Source: Leptospiraceae bacterium (lineage in GTDB: Bacteria; Spirochaetota; Leptospiria; Leptospirales; Leptonemataceae). From it: 64,000 nucleotides of DNA. Below are positions 25,638 to 35,261 of the stretch, one piece after another (position 1 is the first letter of the stretch; each line of letters opens with the position of its first letter). The translations under genes and the position numbers were made by a program. The notes under the pieces were generated by a model. It did not search any database and was not told the origin of the DNA. It worked only from the letters and a program-made list of their open reading frames with translations. The DNA is taken from assembly GCA_025059995.1 (NCBI GenBank), contig JANXCF010000004.1:1-64000 (forward strand). The letters are read 5' to 3'.

Positions 25638-27449
25638 TTAATTTTTGAAAAAAACGAAAATGATACCCCATAAGATATGAAGTAATGTGTGTATTGCTAA
25701 TGACGGCAATACACTTTCAGCCCTTTCTTTTATGAAAGTTAAAAGTAATGCATAAAGAAATACAAAGGGACTTCTCATTATTGCAAGGATTAAACTATTC
25801 CAGTCTTCGTAGAGGGTTGGAAAATCCATATGATAAAAAGGTAAAGTAATGGTTGTTAATGTATAAAGTATAGATGTGAAGATAGAAGGTTTTGATATAA
25901 AATACACACCTTCAGCTCTTTGGACTGGGAAATAAAAGAGAAAAATACTATGGATTATGGAAAAAAATAGAACTCCACTTGCAATTGAGCCGAGTAGGCT
26001 CCCCACAATAAAATTATAGATATTTTTATCAATGAGAAGTTCTTTAGGTAGCCAAATACCACCCAGAAAACTCACAATTAGCACAAATGGAAAAAAGGCA
26101 ACCCATTTAAATCCCACTGGAACTCGAAATCCTAAAACAAAATAGTTCTTATAAAAATACTTGTATCCAAAAATAAAAATCACAACAAAGTATAGAAAAT
26201 AAAACACATCAATTCTTATACTTAAAGGCAAGGTTATTAAATGTAAAAAATTAGAATACAGTATAGCACTTGAAATGATAAGCCACGAAATAATGTTCGG
26301 TAATAAACTAATAAACAATGTGAAAGTTAATACTTTGAGTATATCAAGACGTGAAGGATGGTAAAAAGCATTTTTGCAAATTTCAATAATTTGACTTGGT
26401 GTTAACGCTGTTCCAGTTATCCTTGGTGAACCACCAATTTGGTTAGAACCACCCCATCGGTTTTCTTTACTATTTGCGTTTTTATCAAAGATGTTGAGTC
26501 GTTCATAAATTTTCTCTAAATCCAAAGGACTAAATATGTTTGATTTTCTTATTGTGTATGTGTTATGATTTTTTTTCAATATAACAAAAGTGGGCTTTGA
26601 TTGATAGACTTTATTGAGATATTCTTCTAATTCATAAATCCCCAACTCACCTTCAAAAACTGCAACAGAATCATCATCTGTAATATCAGTTCGAAGAATT
26701 TCTATTACGTTTTTGAGATTCTTTAAATCTTCTAATTCGAAAACTATTTGATCAATAAGATTTAAGATTTGATGTGTATATTCTACAAAGTTTGTCGTAT
26801 TCCAAATATTTTTGCTTTTTAAAGATAATTCTAATTCCCTTAGCTTATCTAATTGATTTTTGTATTTTTTTATTTGTTCCTGAGGGAAAGCCGTAATGTC
26901 AATGAGTTCTAATCCCAAGGCATCAATTACACCCTCCAGACGGATTAAGGGAACGATCTTCTTGTATTGCTTTGAAGTTCCGGAATTCATATAATTATGA
27001 TTGAGTAGTATCCATATGGCAAAGATAGTATCTAAGTCTGGTTCATTCGCATAGATAAACCAATTCTTATCTTTGAGATTTAATCCCTTGCGAATCAGTA
27101 TCAGTGCTTGTTCACATGTAGATAGAGTAAAGGTTCTTTCGCAATCTTCATGGTGATCCAAATTATAGATTTGCCTTTGATTGTCTAAGAAAGGTTCTCC
27201 TTTTGCAGCTCCATCTAAAAAAATACTTCTCTCTGGGAATTTCTTCGCTTCCTGTAAAGTGACTACAAAATCTCTTTGTATTTTTACTGTAATATTAGGA
27301 GTCTCAATGCAAAATAAGACATCCCCTTCTTGGGTTCTTTTTATCCGATAGCGATCAGGTATGCGTCTTTTTTTTTCGTTAAAAATTGACTCAATCTTGA
27401 AGTGGACTTCTTTTTGATCGCCATTAAGTATCTTCTCTATGTATTTCAT
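25638..27449 (-). CDS. DHH-phosphoesterase-like protein fused to a multi-helix (CPBP-like) membrane domain
   Basis: 603 residues. Residues ~1-345 resemble a DHH-family phosphoesterase: FLDGAAKGEPFLDNQRQIYN, then LDHHEDCERTF (Asp98-His99-His100), IYANEPDLDTIFAIWILLNH (Asp138, Asp140), and a glycine block WGGSNQIGGSPRITGTAL near 332. Residues ~370-603 hold about seven membrane helices. The last segment, ERAESVLPSLAIHTLLHILW, resembles the final motif of CPBP/CAAX-protease-like proteins, but the first catalytic Glu pair is not evident. Function unknown. Cytosolic hydrolysis of a phosphodiester or nucleotide signal at the membrane is only an inference. It is convergent with the porin gene. Confidence 0.6.
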   Translation of the reverse strand: MKYIEKILNGDQKEVHFKIESIFNEKKRRIPDRYRIKRTQEGDVLFCIETPNITVKIQRDFVVTLQEAKKFPERSIFLDGAAKGEPFLDNQRQIYNLDHHEDCERTFTLSTCEQALILIRKGLNLKDKNWFIYANEPDLDTIFAIWILLNHNYMNSGTSKQYKKIVPLIRLEGVIDALGLELIDITAFPQEQIKKYKNQLDKLRELELSLKSKNIWNTTNFVEYTHQILNLIDQIVFELEDLKNLKNVIEILRTDITDDDSVAVFEGELGIYELEEYLNKVYQSKPTFVILKKNHNTYTIRKSNIFSPLDLEKIYERLNIFDKNANSKENRWGGSNQIGGSPRITGTALTPSQIIEICKNAFYHPSRLDILKVLTFTLFISLLPNIISWLIISSAILYSNFLHLITLPLSIRIDVFYFLYFVVIFIFGYKYFYKNYFVLGFRVPVGFKWVAFFPFVLIVSFLGGIWLPKELLIDKNIYNFIVGSLLGSIASGVLFFSIIHSIFLFYFPVQRAEGVYFISKPSIFTSILYTLTTITLPFYHMDFPTLYEDWNSLILAIMRSPFVFLYALLLTFIKERAESVLPSLAIHTLLHILWGIIFVFFKN

Positions 27450-27488
27450 AAAACTTTATAAACTAGCCCACTTTACTTAAGCAAGTTA

Positions 27489-27929
27489 CTATGATGAATG
27501 ATAAAACCCTCTAATCACTAAGATATTTGTTTCTTGGTAAAAATTCAAGAGAATTTTTAGTAAAGGTTTTCTTGCAGGACCTCGTTTGACTAAACCTGTT
27601 TTTGGACAAAAAGTGGCACCGTGGACTCTACAAATAAGGTTTCCATTTTGATCAAAAAATCTATGATCTCCTAAATCCATAGGAACCTTAATATGACTAC
27701 ATTCATTAAAAAATCCAAGTAGTTCATGATTGTAAAAATAAAAAAATGCTTCTTTTGTTTGGTTTTCAAAAAAGGGAAGTTCCAGAGTATAAGCTTTGAA
27801 GTTTAATGGATCTTCATTATCAAAGATGGGTATTTTTGTTTTTAAATGAATCTTGATTTCTGGTATATAGAACCAAAATCCACTATCAAAAGTAATTTGG
27901 TGAAGATTTGATTCCAAATTTGCATCCAC
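27489..27929 (-). CDS. Rieske [2Fe-2S] domain protein
   Basis: 146 residues with both Rieske ligand pairs: C-x-H in NECSHIKVPMDLGD (near 77-79) and C-x2-H in NLICRVHGATFCPKTG (near 98-101). Another Cys follows the second pair. There is no signal peptide or transmembrane anchor, so this is a soluble ferredoxin-like Rieske protein rather than a bc1 subunit. No oxygenase or reductase partner is adjacent; it sits 39 bases downstream of the DHH fusion gene on the same strand and is divergent from thiL. Electron-transfer partner unknown. Confidence 0.85.
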   Translation of the reverse strand: MDANLESNLHQITFDSGFWFYIPEIKIHLKTKIPIFDNEDPLNFKAYTLELPFFENQTKEAFFYFYNHELLGFFNECSHIKVPMDLGDHRFFDQNGNLICRVHGATFCPKTGLVKRGPARKPLLKILLNFYQETNILVIRGFYHSS

Positions 27930-28004
27930 AATATAATAATAACAAAACCCATAAAAAAGAATAGGAATTCGCTATCAAAGAAAATTCTTTGTTTTTGTAT
28001 AATT

Positions 28005-28931
28005 ATGAGAGAAAAACTCACAGAAGAAGAAATCATTAAAAATTTCACGAAAAAAAGCAAAAATTTTCATAACGATGACTGTGAAGTCTTGCCACTTCAA
28101 AATCGTAAAAACACCCTTATAACCTGCGATACAATGGTAGAAAATACTCATTTTCGCCTTGATTGGCATCCTCCTAATCTTTTGGCTAAAAAATTGTTTC
28201 ATGTGAATCTCTCTGATATAATCTCAAGTGGTGGAGTACCGAAATGGTGCCTGATCCAAATTGGAATACCTAAAAACCTAGAGGAAAATTACATAATGAA
28301 ACTAATAAAATCCTTTCGTAGAGAATGTGAAAAATTCCAATGCGAAATTATTGGTGGAGATACCTTTGCCTCTGAAAGATTGACTTTGTCTCTGACGATG
28401 ATTGGATATGCAGAAAAACACATAACTAGACAAGCAAAACCCAATAGCTACGTTTACGTAACAGGAAACTTCGGGCTATCTTTGTTAGGATATAAAATTT
28501 TAAATCAAGAAATTGCATTACCCAAAAACCTTCAATCAATAGCTATAAAAAAACACTTAACACCAAAAGCAAGGTTTGATATAGTAAAAAAAATCTATCC
28601 TTATGCTATTTCAATGATGGACGTTTCGGATGGATTATACCAAGATTTGACAAAAATGGCAAAAACCTCAGGCTATGAATTTGTAATTTATTTAGACGAA
28701 ATTCCCATTCATCCTAACTTCAAAAATTATATATCTTTTGAAGATGCTTTCATCTCTGGAGAAGAATACGAATTGATTTTCACTACTGACAGGGAACTAA
28801 AACTCTCGGGTATAAAAAAAATTGGTTACGTAAGTGGTAAAAAACTAAAAAAAAACTCTGATCCAGTCATTTGTTTTTTAAACAAAAAAAAATATAAACC
28901 ACAAAAATTAGGATACCTGCATTTCGATTGA
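28005..28931 (+). CDS. thiL: Thiamine-monophosphate kinase
   Basis: Phosphorylates thiamine monophosphate to thiamine diphosphate (cytosol, AIR-synthetase fold). NDDCEVLPL near residue 24 holds the metal aspartates, TCDTMVENTHF near 46 corresponds to the family's TDTLVEGVHF, then LFHVNLSDIISSGGVPKWCL and IIGGDTFASERLTLSLTMIG. The second half has MMDVSDGLYQDLTKMA and ISGEEYELIFTT, both standard ThiL blocks. The 308-residue length is normal. It is divergent from the Rieske gene. Confidence 0.93.
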   Translation: MREKLTEEEIIKNFTKKSKNFHNDDCEVLPLQNRKNTLITCDTMVENTHFRLDWHPPNLLAKKLFHVNLSDIISSGGVPKWCLIQIGIPKNLEENYIMKLIKSFRRECEKFQCEIIGGDTFASERLTLSLTMIGYAEKHITRQAKPNSYVYVTGNFGLSLLGYKILNQEIALPKNLQSIAIKKHLTPKARFDIVKKIYPYAISMMDVSDGLYQDLTKMAKTSGYEFVIYLDEIPIHPNFKNYISFEDAFISGEEYELIFTTDRELKLSGIKKIGYVSGKKLKKNSDPVICFLNKKKYKPQKLGYLHFD

Positions 28932-28971
28932 ATTCACTTGTAGTTTTAGCAACACTATATTCTATGGTTTC

Positions 28972-29979
28972 ATGTTTAATAATAGCTTTTTTAAGTATAT
29001 CATTTATTTTCTTTTGATATTAACTTATTTTAACTTTCCTTTGGTTTTTGATATTGATTTATCCTTTAACAATCTAGATAATCTAGAAATGAAAGAGAAA
29101 ATAAAATCTCAAAATCAAATTCAAGACTTTCCTATAAGTTTGAATGGTTTAATCGTTCAATATTTTTTCTTGATGGAATTCAAAGAAGAACTACAATCAA
29201 ATGAAATATCTTCTGAGTTTATACCACAAAGAGCTTTTCAGATGATGTCAATGGAATTTAGAAAGAATCTTACGTTAATCTTGACTTTTCTTTTTTTGGA
29301 TATGTTGATTGTTTTGTATTTAATTTCATATTTAAATGGTTTATCATTTAGTATAAAGTTTAGAAAGTTGTTATTGATCTTAATTTTAGTTGTTTTGCTT
29401 ATAGATGTCTTTTTGATTAGGAAAGTAGAGTCATCTACGGAATTTTTCTTCTTGGACTTGAAATTTTTTTCTAACGTCCTTGATAGTCTGTTTTTGTTCA
29501 TGACAACTTTTTATATTTTTGAAAAAGAACCTCATACTCCCCAGAAAAAATACTTAGATTTTCTACTCAAAAAAGATGTTTTTGTTTTTAACCTCAATAA
29601 ACAATATCTATTACTTTTCAGAGATTTTTCAATAATCATATTCATAGCTTTAGTAGTTGTAAATATTTTGCTTTTTCCCCTTTTCCTTTTTCAAATCCAT
29701 TATGATAGTCTATTTGGCATGATTGTTATTGTATCTTTGTTATTTTTATTTTGGTTTTATTTACGCACATATAGTATGGTTTCGAAACAAAAAGAAGGTA
29801 GTTCACATTGGTATCATGCTGTATTGTTTTTGGGATATCGTTTTTTGAATAACTTTTTCTTTTTTTCCATCATTATATTAAGTATTTTTTTAGTTGGTAT
29901 GTTCATTAGTTTCGCAATTTTATTGAATTCTCAAATACTTGAATTCTTCGGCTTAGTCCAAGAACATGAGAATTTATAG
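28972..29979 (+). CDS. Unknown multi-helix membrane protein
   Basis: 335 residues. One N-terminal hydrophobic helix (FKYIIYFLLILTYFNFPLVF) could be a signal anchor, followed by ~75 hydrophilic residues and then about six membrane helices between residues 95 and 330 (LTLILTFLFLDMLIVLYLIS; LLLILILVVLLIDVFLI; SIIIFIALVVVNILLFPLFL; GMIVIVSLLFLFWFYLRTY). No family recognised. Strongly phenylalanine- and leucine-rich. Its 3' end overlaps the convergent GHKL-like gene by 6 bases. Confidence 0.6.
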   Translation: MFNNSFFKYIIYFLLILTYFNFPLVFDIDLSFNNLDNLEMKEKIKSQNQIQDFPISLNGLIVQYFFLMEFKEELQSNEISSEFIPQRAFQMMSMEFRKNLTLILTFLFLDMLIVLYLISYLNGLSFSIKFRKLLLILILVVLLIDVFLIRKVESSTEFFFLDLKFFSNVLDSLFLFMTTFYIFEKEPHTPQKKYLDFLLKKDVFVFNLNKQYLLLFRDFSIIIFIALVVVNILLFPLFLFQIHYDSLFGMIVIVSLLFLFWFYLRTYSMVSKQKEGSSHWYHAVLFLGYRFLNNFFFFSIIILSIFLVGMFISFAILLNSQILEFFGLVQEHENL

Positions 29980-31203
29980 AACCAAATCGATTTTTACAGT
30001 TGTTTTCTGGGTTTTTGGTTCAGGATAGATCACACATTTGTATTGAATCCCCTCTTTTCTACAAATTTGCTCTAAGTAAGAGTTGTATAATAATCCCAAT
30101 CCTGCTCCTAATTTTTCTGCGTCGTCAATATCTTCATAAAAGCTTGCAATACTAATACCTTCTACATCAGTTTTCATTTTTTTTCTTAATTTTTGAGTGG
30201 TTGCTTCATCAATCAAACCATAGTTCGAAATAACAATTTGCAGTCTCGATAAACTAAAAGAAATCAACCTTTCAGGGTTTAGTATCCATGAAATCTCTAG
30301 ATTTTGTTTTTTTTCTAAAGCTATATTTCTTAACTTTAATCGATTTTCTCTATTGCGAATAAAGCTATCAGCTTTGTTTATAGGTATCCCAAAATACTTA
30401 TTTGCTAATAATAAAAAATGAGCTTTTTCTGCATTTTGAACAAATTCCATGATCAAATTACTTAAGTGTGTTGCTATAACAGTATGTTCTAAATAGTGAT
30501 AGATCAAGCTTTGAAAATTCTGCAACATTCTATCTCGAAATTCGGTTTGGTAGATTATAAAAAATAAAAACCATACCCTTTTATCGATCCAATCTATGAA
30601 TTTTGGTAAGGCTCGAATTCTTGTGAACTGATCTTCTTCGTTCAATTGATGGTTTTCTAAAATTTTTTGTGTTATTTCTTCTCGAATTCTTGCTTTGATA
30701 CCTTCTAATAGATGACCATATTTTTTGTAGAGTAACTCTACTTTCTGTTCTGATATGTGATTTAACTCAGTCATTGATTCTTTGGGATGCTTTCGATTGA
30801 ACTCTTTGACAACTTTTGACTCAAATAAAGACTTTGCCAGTGTGGGTGTTAATTTTCTATACAATATTGCATAAACGATTAAATTATTTGTGCTGATGAT
30901 TTCGTTTCTTAATGGCAATAATTCTGGTTGTGCTGAATAGATTTCGTCCACATAAAACTTCATGATCATTTTTTGCATTACTTGAGCATTAAAGCTTTTA
31001 GTAACAAAACCTTCTTTTGTATATCCATTTATATTTTGATATCTTCGTATCACAATTAAAGGATTGGCAGTTGTGCTTAAGAATTTTAATCCGATAGGAG
31101 TCAAAAAAACATATGAAGGTAGTTCAATTTCTGGTTTCTTTGGTTGTATTGACTTATATTTTTCTTCTATTTCTTTGAGATTATATCTTTTTTCGATTTC
31201 CAT
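29974..31203 (-). CDS. GHKL (histidine-kinase-type ATPase) fold-like protein of unknown role
   Basis: 409 residues, no membrane segment. An N-box-like helix IMEFVQNAEKAHFLLLANK lies near residue 250 and a G-box-like KLGAGLGLLYNSYLEQ near 370, ending in strand TTVKIDLVL. This is the order of an ATP-binding GHKL domain, but no dimerisation/phospho-acceptor domain or H-box is seen. The first ~240 residues are helical and unrecognised. A second protein with the same box layout is at 53913-54734. I infer a divergent ATP-binding regulator, possibly an anti-sigma-type kinase; ATP binding is unproven. Confidence 0.5.
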   Translation of the reverse strand: MEIEKRYNLKEIEEKYKSIQPKKPEIELPSYVFLTPIGLKFLSTTANPLIVIRRYQNINGYTKEGFVTKSFNAQVMQKMIMKFYVDEIYSAQPELLPLRNEIISTNNLIVYAILYRKLTPTLAKSLFESKVVKEFNRKHPKESMTELNHISEQKVELLYKKYGHLLEGIKARIREEITQKILENHQLNEEDQFTRIRALPKFIDWIDKRVWFLFFIIYQTEFRDRMLQNFQSLIYHYLEHTVIATHLSNLIMEFVQNAEKAHFLLLANKYFGIPINKADSFIRNRENRLKLRNIALEKKQNLEISWILNPERLISFSLSRLQIVISNYGLIDEATTQKLRKKMKTDVEGISIASFYEDIDDAEKLGAGLGLLYNSYLEQICRKEGIQYKCVIYPEPKTQKTTVKIDLVL

Positions 31204-31264
31204 ATTTTTTGAAGTTTATATAAAAATTTTCAATTTAATTTCGAATATAATTTAAATTAAATTT

Positions 31265-33010
31265 ATGAGATTGTTAATCATCTTACTTTTTTTTTACTCT
31301 TTTATTTTGTATAGTCAACAAATATTTGAAAATAAAAGCGGTCAAACTAATACTTTTTCGGAAAATTATATATCATCCCAAATTGAACTTTTTCAGAAAG
31401 GAGAAGAATATTTTTTCAAAAAGCAATATCAAACAGCTAAATTGTTTTTTGAAAAGCTCATATCAATAAATCCTGATCATCCTTATGCACATTCCTATTT
31501 AGGGGATATCTATTTATATCTTGATGATCCTAAAAAAGCACTAGAACATTCTCTTATAGCAAAAGAGCTTTTGCAAAATCAAAACAAAACAAATCAAACT
31601 AAAATTCATCCAATTAGAGAATTATTTCGGATAGCTCAGTTATATTATTTACTAAATCAATTAGAAAAGTCTCAAAAATATTGTAATGAAATTCTCAAAC
31701 TAGAGCCAAAATTTCATCAATGTTTTTTTTATTTAGGATTAATTGAAATTCAATTATATAAAAACAGGGAAAAAGCAATAGAAAACTTAAAAAAATATCA
31801 AACATTTCTTCAAAACCAAGCCTTACAAAATCCAGAGTTATATCAAAAAGAACTTCAAAACGTTCAATTGTTAATCCAAAAATTAGAATTCAAAGACGAA
31901 AATTCCTTGACTTTAAAAAAGGTATTAGATCCTCTAAACTTAATCAGAACTGAAAATCAACCTTATAAGCCAAAAAAACTAGAAGATTTACCAACCATTA
32001 GTCAAATGGATCTTGATACCTTACCTGAATTAGAACAAAACCTTTGGCATGAATACTTTTATTTCAAAACCAAAGAACCCCAAAAAGCAAAAGAAATTCT
32101 TTTAAAAATAGAAAAGAACAAAAAAAAATCTCGAAAAGAAAACTTTTTATTAAGAAAATATCTATGCTTTCATTACTATCAAGACCAGGCATACATAGAG
32201 GCAGAAAGAGAATGTAAGGAAGCTTTATCTTATGAACTCGACAAAGAAATTTTGGCTTATTTATCAAATATTTATTACAATCAAAAAGATTTTGAAGCAT
32301 TCGAAGATACTATTTACCAATGGCTTGAGATTGATAAAGACAATCCCAATGCGCTTTATCTTTATGCCTCCTACCTTTTCGAAAGAAATCGACTTAAAGA
32401 AGCACTTCATTATAACTCAAAAAACCTTTATCAAAATCCCAGTCACAAAGATGCATTACTACTGCAATTATCGATTTACAAAGAACTAAAAGAGCATGAT
32501 CTTTTAAAGTCCGTGTTAAAAAAACTTTATTTATACCATAAAGAAGATATTCAAATCCTAAGAATCATTGCCTATTCGTATTTGGAAATCCATGAATGGA
32601 AAGAAAGTGAATCGATTTTAAAAGAAATTTACCAAAAAACAAAAAAGGTTGAGGATGGATTGCTTCTTATTAGTTCTTATTTACAACAAGATGCATACGA
32701 TGAAAAAAAAGTATTAGAAATTTTTTCTGAACTTTATGCCCAATACCCAACTCATCAACAATTAGTGAAGTCTATCATATTATATTTCAAAGAAAAAAAT
32801 ACCAATTTTGACACCATCAAAACTATAGCAGAAAAATTCATCGAGAGCGAAGAAGATCTCTCAAAGAAAAAAGAAATTTTTGATATTCTTCCCAATGAAA
32901 TTCAAAAAGAAATCCAAAACGAAATATCTCCAAATTTCTTGAAACCAGAAGAAAAACCCCTCAACTTAGAAAATGAACGTCAGAAACTTCAAAATGTTTT
33001 AGATAAGTAA
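31265..33010 (+). CDS. Exported TPR-repeat protein
   Basis: 581 residues with a short signal peptide (MRLLIILLFFYSFILYSQQ). Tetratricopeptide repeats begin at ~47: YFFKKQYQTAKLFFEKLIS, then INPDHPYAHSYLGDIYLYL, with more units through residue ~450 (AIAYLSNIYYNQKDFEAF-like; NPNALYLYASYLFERNRLKEA). The last ~60 residues are charged and helical. TPR arrays bind other proteins, so a periplasmic scaffold role is likely but the partner is not shown. A 19-base exact tandem duplication covers its stop codon (32991-33028). Confidence 0.82.
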   Translation: MRLLIILLFFYSFILYSQQIFENKSGQTNTFSENYISSQIELFQKGEEYFFKKQYQTAKLFFEKLISINPDHPYAHSYLGDIYLYLDDPKKALEHSLIAKELLQNQNKTNQTKIHPIRELFRIAQLYYLLNQLEKSQKYCNEILKLEPKFHQCFFYLGLIEIQLYKNREKAIENLKKYQTFLQNQALQNPELYQKELQNVQLLIQKLEFKDENSLTLKKVLDPLNLIRTENQPYKPKKLEDLPTISQMDLDTLPELEQNLWHEYFYFKTKEPQKAKEILLKIEKNKKKSRKENFLLRKYLCFHYYQDQAYIEAERECKEALSYELDKEILAYLSNIYYNQKDFEAFEDTIYQWLEIDKDNPNALYLYASYLFERNRLKEALHYNSKNLYQNPSHKDALLLQLSIYKELKEHDLLKSVLKKLYLYHKEDIQILRIIAYSYLEIHEWKESESILKEIYQKTKKVEDGLLLISSYLQQDAYDEKKVLEIFSELYAQYPTHQQLVKSIILYFKEKNTNFDTIKTIAEKFIESEEDLSKKKEIFDILPNEIQKEIQNEISPNFLKPEEKPLNLENERQKLQNVLDK

Positions 33011-33028
33011 AAATGTTTTAGATAAGTA
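32991..33028. repeat. 19-bp exact tandem duplication over the TPR gene stop codon
   Basis: AAAATGTTTTAGATAAGTA occurs at 32991-33009 and again at 33010-33028. The first copy ends the frame with TAA at 33008-33010, so the second copy is outside the protein. A shorter 8-base tandem pair (TGAGCTTT, 33041-33056) follows. The rest of 33011-33266 holds only very short open frames and nothing I can support. Confidence 0.9.
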
Positions 33029-33266
33029 AACATTTCATTTTGAGCTTTTGAGCTTTTGAAATTGGATTAACTTGAGTTTTTAATTTTTAGTTCATTTCTA
33101 ATAACATGGCAAAAATTAGAAAAAAAAAACATAACTACTTCAATGGAAATAGCTGAAAAGTTCCGTTTTTGCAAAAAGCTTAAAGGTCAGCTTAATAAGA
33201 TCAACTAAAAAAATAAGAAGTATCTTTTGGTCCAAAGAGTGAATGGCTCAAACTTGACGTTTTTAA

Positions 33267-35261
33267 TTAATCTTGTTCAACTATTTCTCTGAACTTCTCT
33301 AAGTATTCTAAAAGTGCTACTTGGTGTGGTAATTTTGAACTCTGTTTAAGATAGTTTATGGTTTTTTCGATCCATTTTTCATTCATTAAATTTTCTCTAC
33401 GTATATACAAGGGTTTGATGTCTTTCAAAGATTTGATTTCTTCAAATCTTTGTAACTTATCATAATAAAGCAATGAACTTAGTTTTTCAATGTCATCTTT
33501 GTAATTTAGAGCAAAAGCCAACTCATCGATCCAAATCAAATCTTGGTATTGTCGTTCTATATATTCAATTGCCCTTTCGATTCTATCAGGTATGGTTTTC
33601 AATTTTTCTTTTGGGATATAGGGTCTTTTAAGTTTGAGTTTTTTTTCTTTTTTTTGTTCGTTCGTTTCTTCTACGATTTTGTTTTCATTGGGCTTGTTGT
33701 TGAAAGTTTTGACATTGAAGTTTTCTTGTTTATTTTTATTTATGTTTTCTACTGTAGCTTGCTTTACGGAAGAACTTCCAAGCTTTTGGAAGAACTCCCA
33801 TAGTAAAAAAAAGAAATCAATAATTAGACTAACCAAACTCTTTTTATTCTTTTTCTGTATCTCTTTTTCCCATTCTTTGATTGCTTTTCTGAGTAGTTGC
33901 TGATCTTCTTTTAGGGGAGCAGGTATAGAAGATTCGGGAATTACAAAGTCATAAATTCCATTAGAATAATTACTTCCTTTGAGCATTATGTGGATAAAAC
34001 TTCTTTTGTCTTTGTTTCTTATGAATGCTCTTGGTATGTTATATTTATAGATGACATAATAACCTCTCTCTGGATTTGATTGTTTAGATTGATAAATAAT
34101 CAACTCTGGATTTTTATTTAAATTTAAAATTAAATTTTCAAAGAGCTCTTTTTTTGTGATTTTAAGTTCATCTAATAAGTTCTCCAATTCCACAGGAACT
34201 TCCATCATATTTTCTGATACATAATAAGGCTCGAAGTTCATGTTGAATTTTTTCAAAAACTCATTTGTAAATAAATCCATGAAATAAGATTTCTTTTGGT
34301 TTAGGATGCTTTCGACAATACCTGTTAATTTACTTAATATAGAAACCATTCTCTTTAAACCTGGCCAACTATCTTCGTTCTGCAGGGAAGAATGTTGAAT
34401 AAAAAAATCGAATATGGTATCATAAGTTTTTATTTCAGTTGGTTTGATGAAGTCGAAATATGATATAATTTTTTTTAGAATTTCCATACCTACTTCAAAA
34501 GTAGATTCAATATTAGACTTTTTGAAAAAATAATGCTGATCTGCTACATAAGTTAAGCTCGAGATAGTAGGATAAAACAAGTGAAATTCTTCATCGATGG
34601 ATACAAGCAGTGGATGATTTCCACGTTGGAACAAATAAATCTTTATATCCTCTGTGAGAAATTTACTTGTTGCAAAGTAATTATGTATATCAATGCTAGT
34701 CATTGTCAGAAATTGGATGAAGTACTGATATAATTCAATATGCAGATTCAATTTCTTAATAAAAGCATTGAAACTTAGTTCATAAAAGTTTTGTATTAAA
34801 TCCAATAATTGACTTCTTGTTGGAATTTCTATTTGGTTAAGTAGTTTCAATAAATTTCGATAGATTTCGAAAAAAGTTTCATAGCCTTTTACTTCATCAT
34901 CAATAAGAAACTTAATCAAGCTGATTAAAGAATACTCATTACAAATTTTTTTAATTTTTTCTACGTCATCTTGTTTTAATGTTGGTGGACGGATTAATCC
35001 TATTTTCTTTTGTAGTTTTGAGTTTTCATAATCAAAAAATTCGTAAGAAATCAAAACCTTCCTTTGAGTTAATATCCTTAAAACATTAGAGTCAAAATTT
35101 GTAGCTTGATTTAAGAGCCTTAAGCTTAAAGGATTTCCTGTTATGTTTAAAGCAGCATAAGTTGCTTGCTCAATGAATTTAATTTCTCTTTCTACGGAGG
35201 GATTCAATCCAATGATAGCAGCACTTAATTCAGTCGATGAAACAAAGTCCTGTGATTTCAT
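33267..35261 (-). CDS. Large unknown protein, last gene of the copper-ATPase operon
   Basis: 664 residues, no signal peptide. Mostly helical, with LNITGNPLSLRLLNQATNFD near the start and a hydrophobic stretch LVSLIIDFFFLLWEFFQKLG near 465-485 that may be one membrane-associated helix. A low-complexity Asn/Lys linker follows (about 490-545), then a basic domain (KRPYIPKEKLKTIPDRIER) and a final helical part (WIDELAFALNYKDDIEKLSS). No family recognised. Its ATG overlaps the phosphoesterase stop by 4 bases (ATGA), indicating coupled translation. Confidence 0.65.
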   Translation of the reverse strand: MKSQDFVSSTELSAAIIGLNPSVEREIKFIEQATYAALNITGNPLSLRLLNQATNFDSNVLRILTQRKVLISYEFFDYENSKLQKKIGLIRPPTLKQDDVEKIKKICNEYSLISLIKFLIDDEVKGYETFFEIYRNLLKLLNQIEIPTRSQLLDLIQNFYELSFNAFIKKLNLHIELYQYFIQFLTMTSIDIHNYFATSKFLTEDIKIYLFQRGNHPLLVSIDEEFHLFYPTISSLTYVADQHYFFKKSNIESTFEVGMEILKKIISYFDFIKPTEIKTYDTIFDFFIQHSSLQNEDSWPGLKRMVSILSKLTGIVESILNQKKSYFMDLFTNEFLKKFNMNFEPYYVSENMMEVPVELENLLDELKITKKELFENLILNLNKNPELIIYQSKQSNPERGYYVIYKYNIPRAFIRNKDKRSFIHIMLKGSNYSNGIYDFVIPESSIPAPLKEDQQLLRKAIKEWEKEIQKKNKKSLVSLIIDFFFLLWEFFQKLGSSSVKQATVENINKNKQENFNVKTFNNKPNENKIVEETNEQKKEKKLKLKRPYIPKEKLKTIPDRIERAIEYIERQYQDLIWIDELAFALNYKDDIEKLSSLLYYDKLQRFEEIKSLKDIKPLYIRRENLMNEKWIEKTINYLKQSSKLPHQVALLEYLEKFREIVEQD

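Noticed and set aside
33100-33240. Small open frames in the gap (such as one starting MAKIRKKKHNYF and one of about 20 residues) as remnants of a transposase or small gene
   Set aside because: They stop after 16-20 codons, show no recognisable family and have no inverted-repeat ends nearby.
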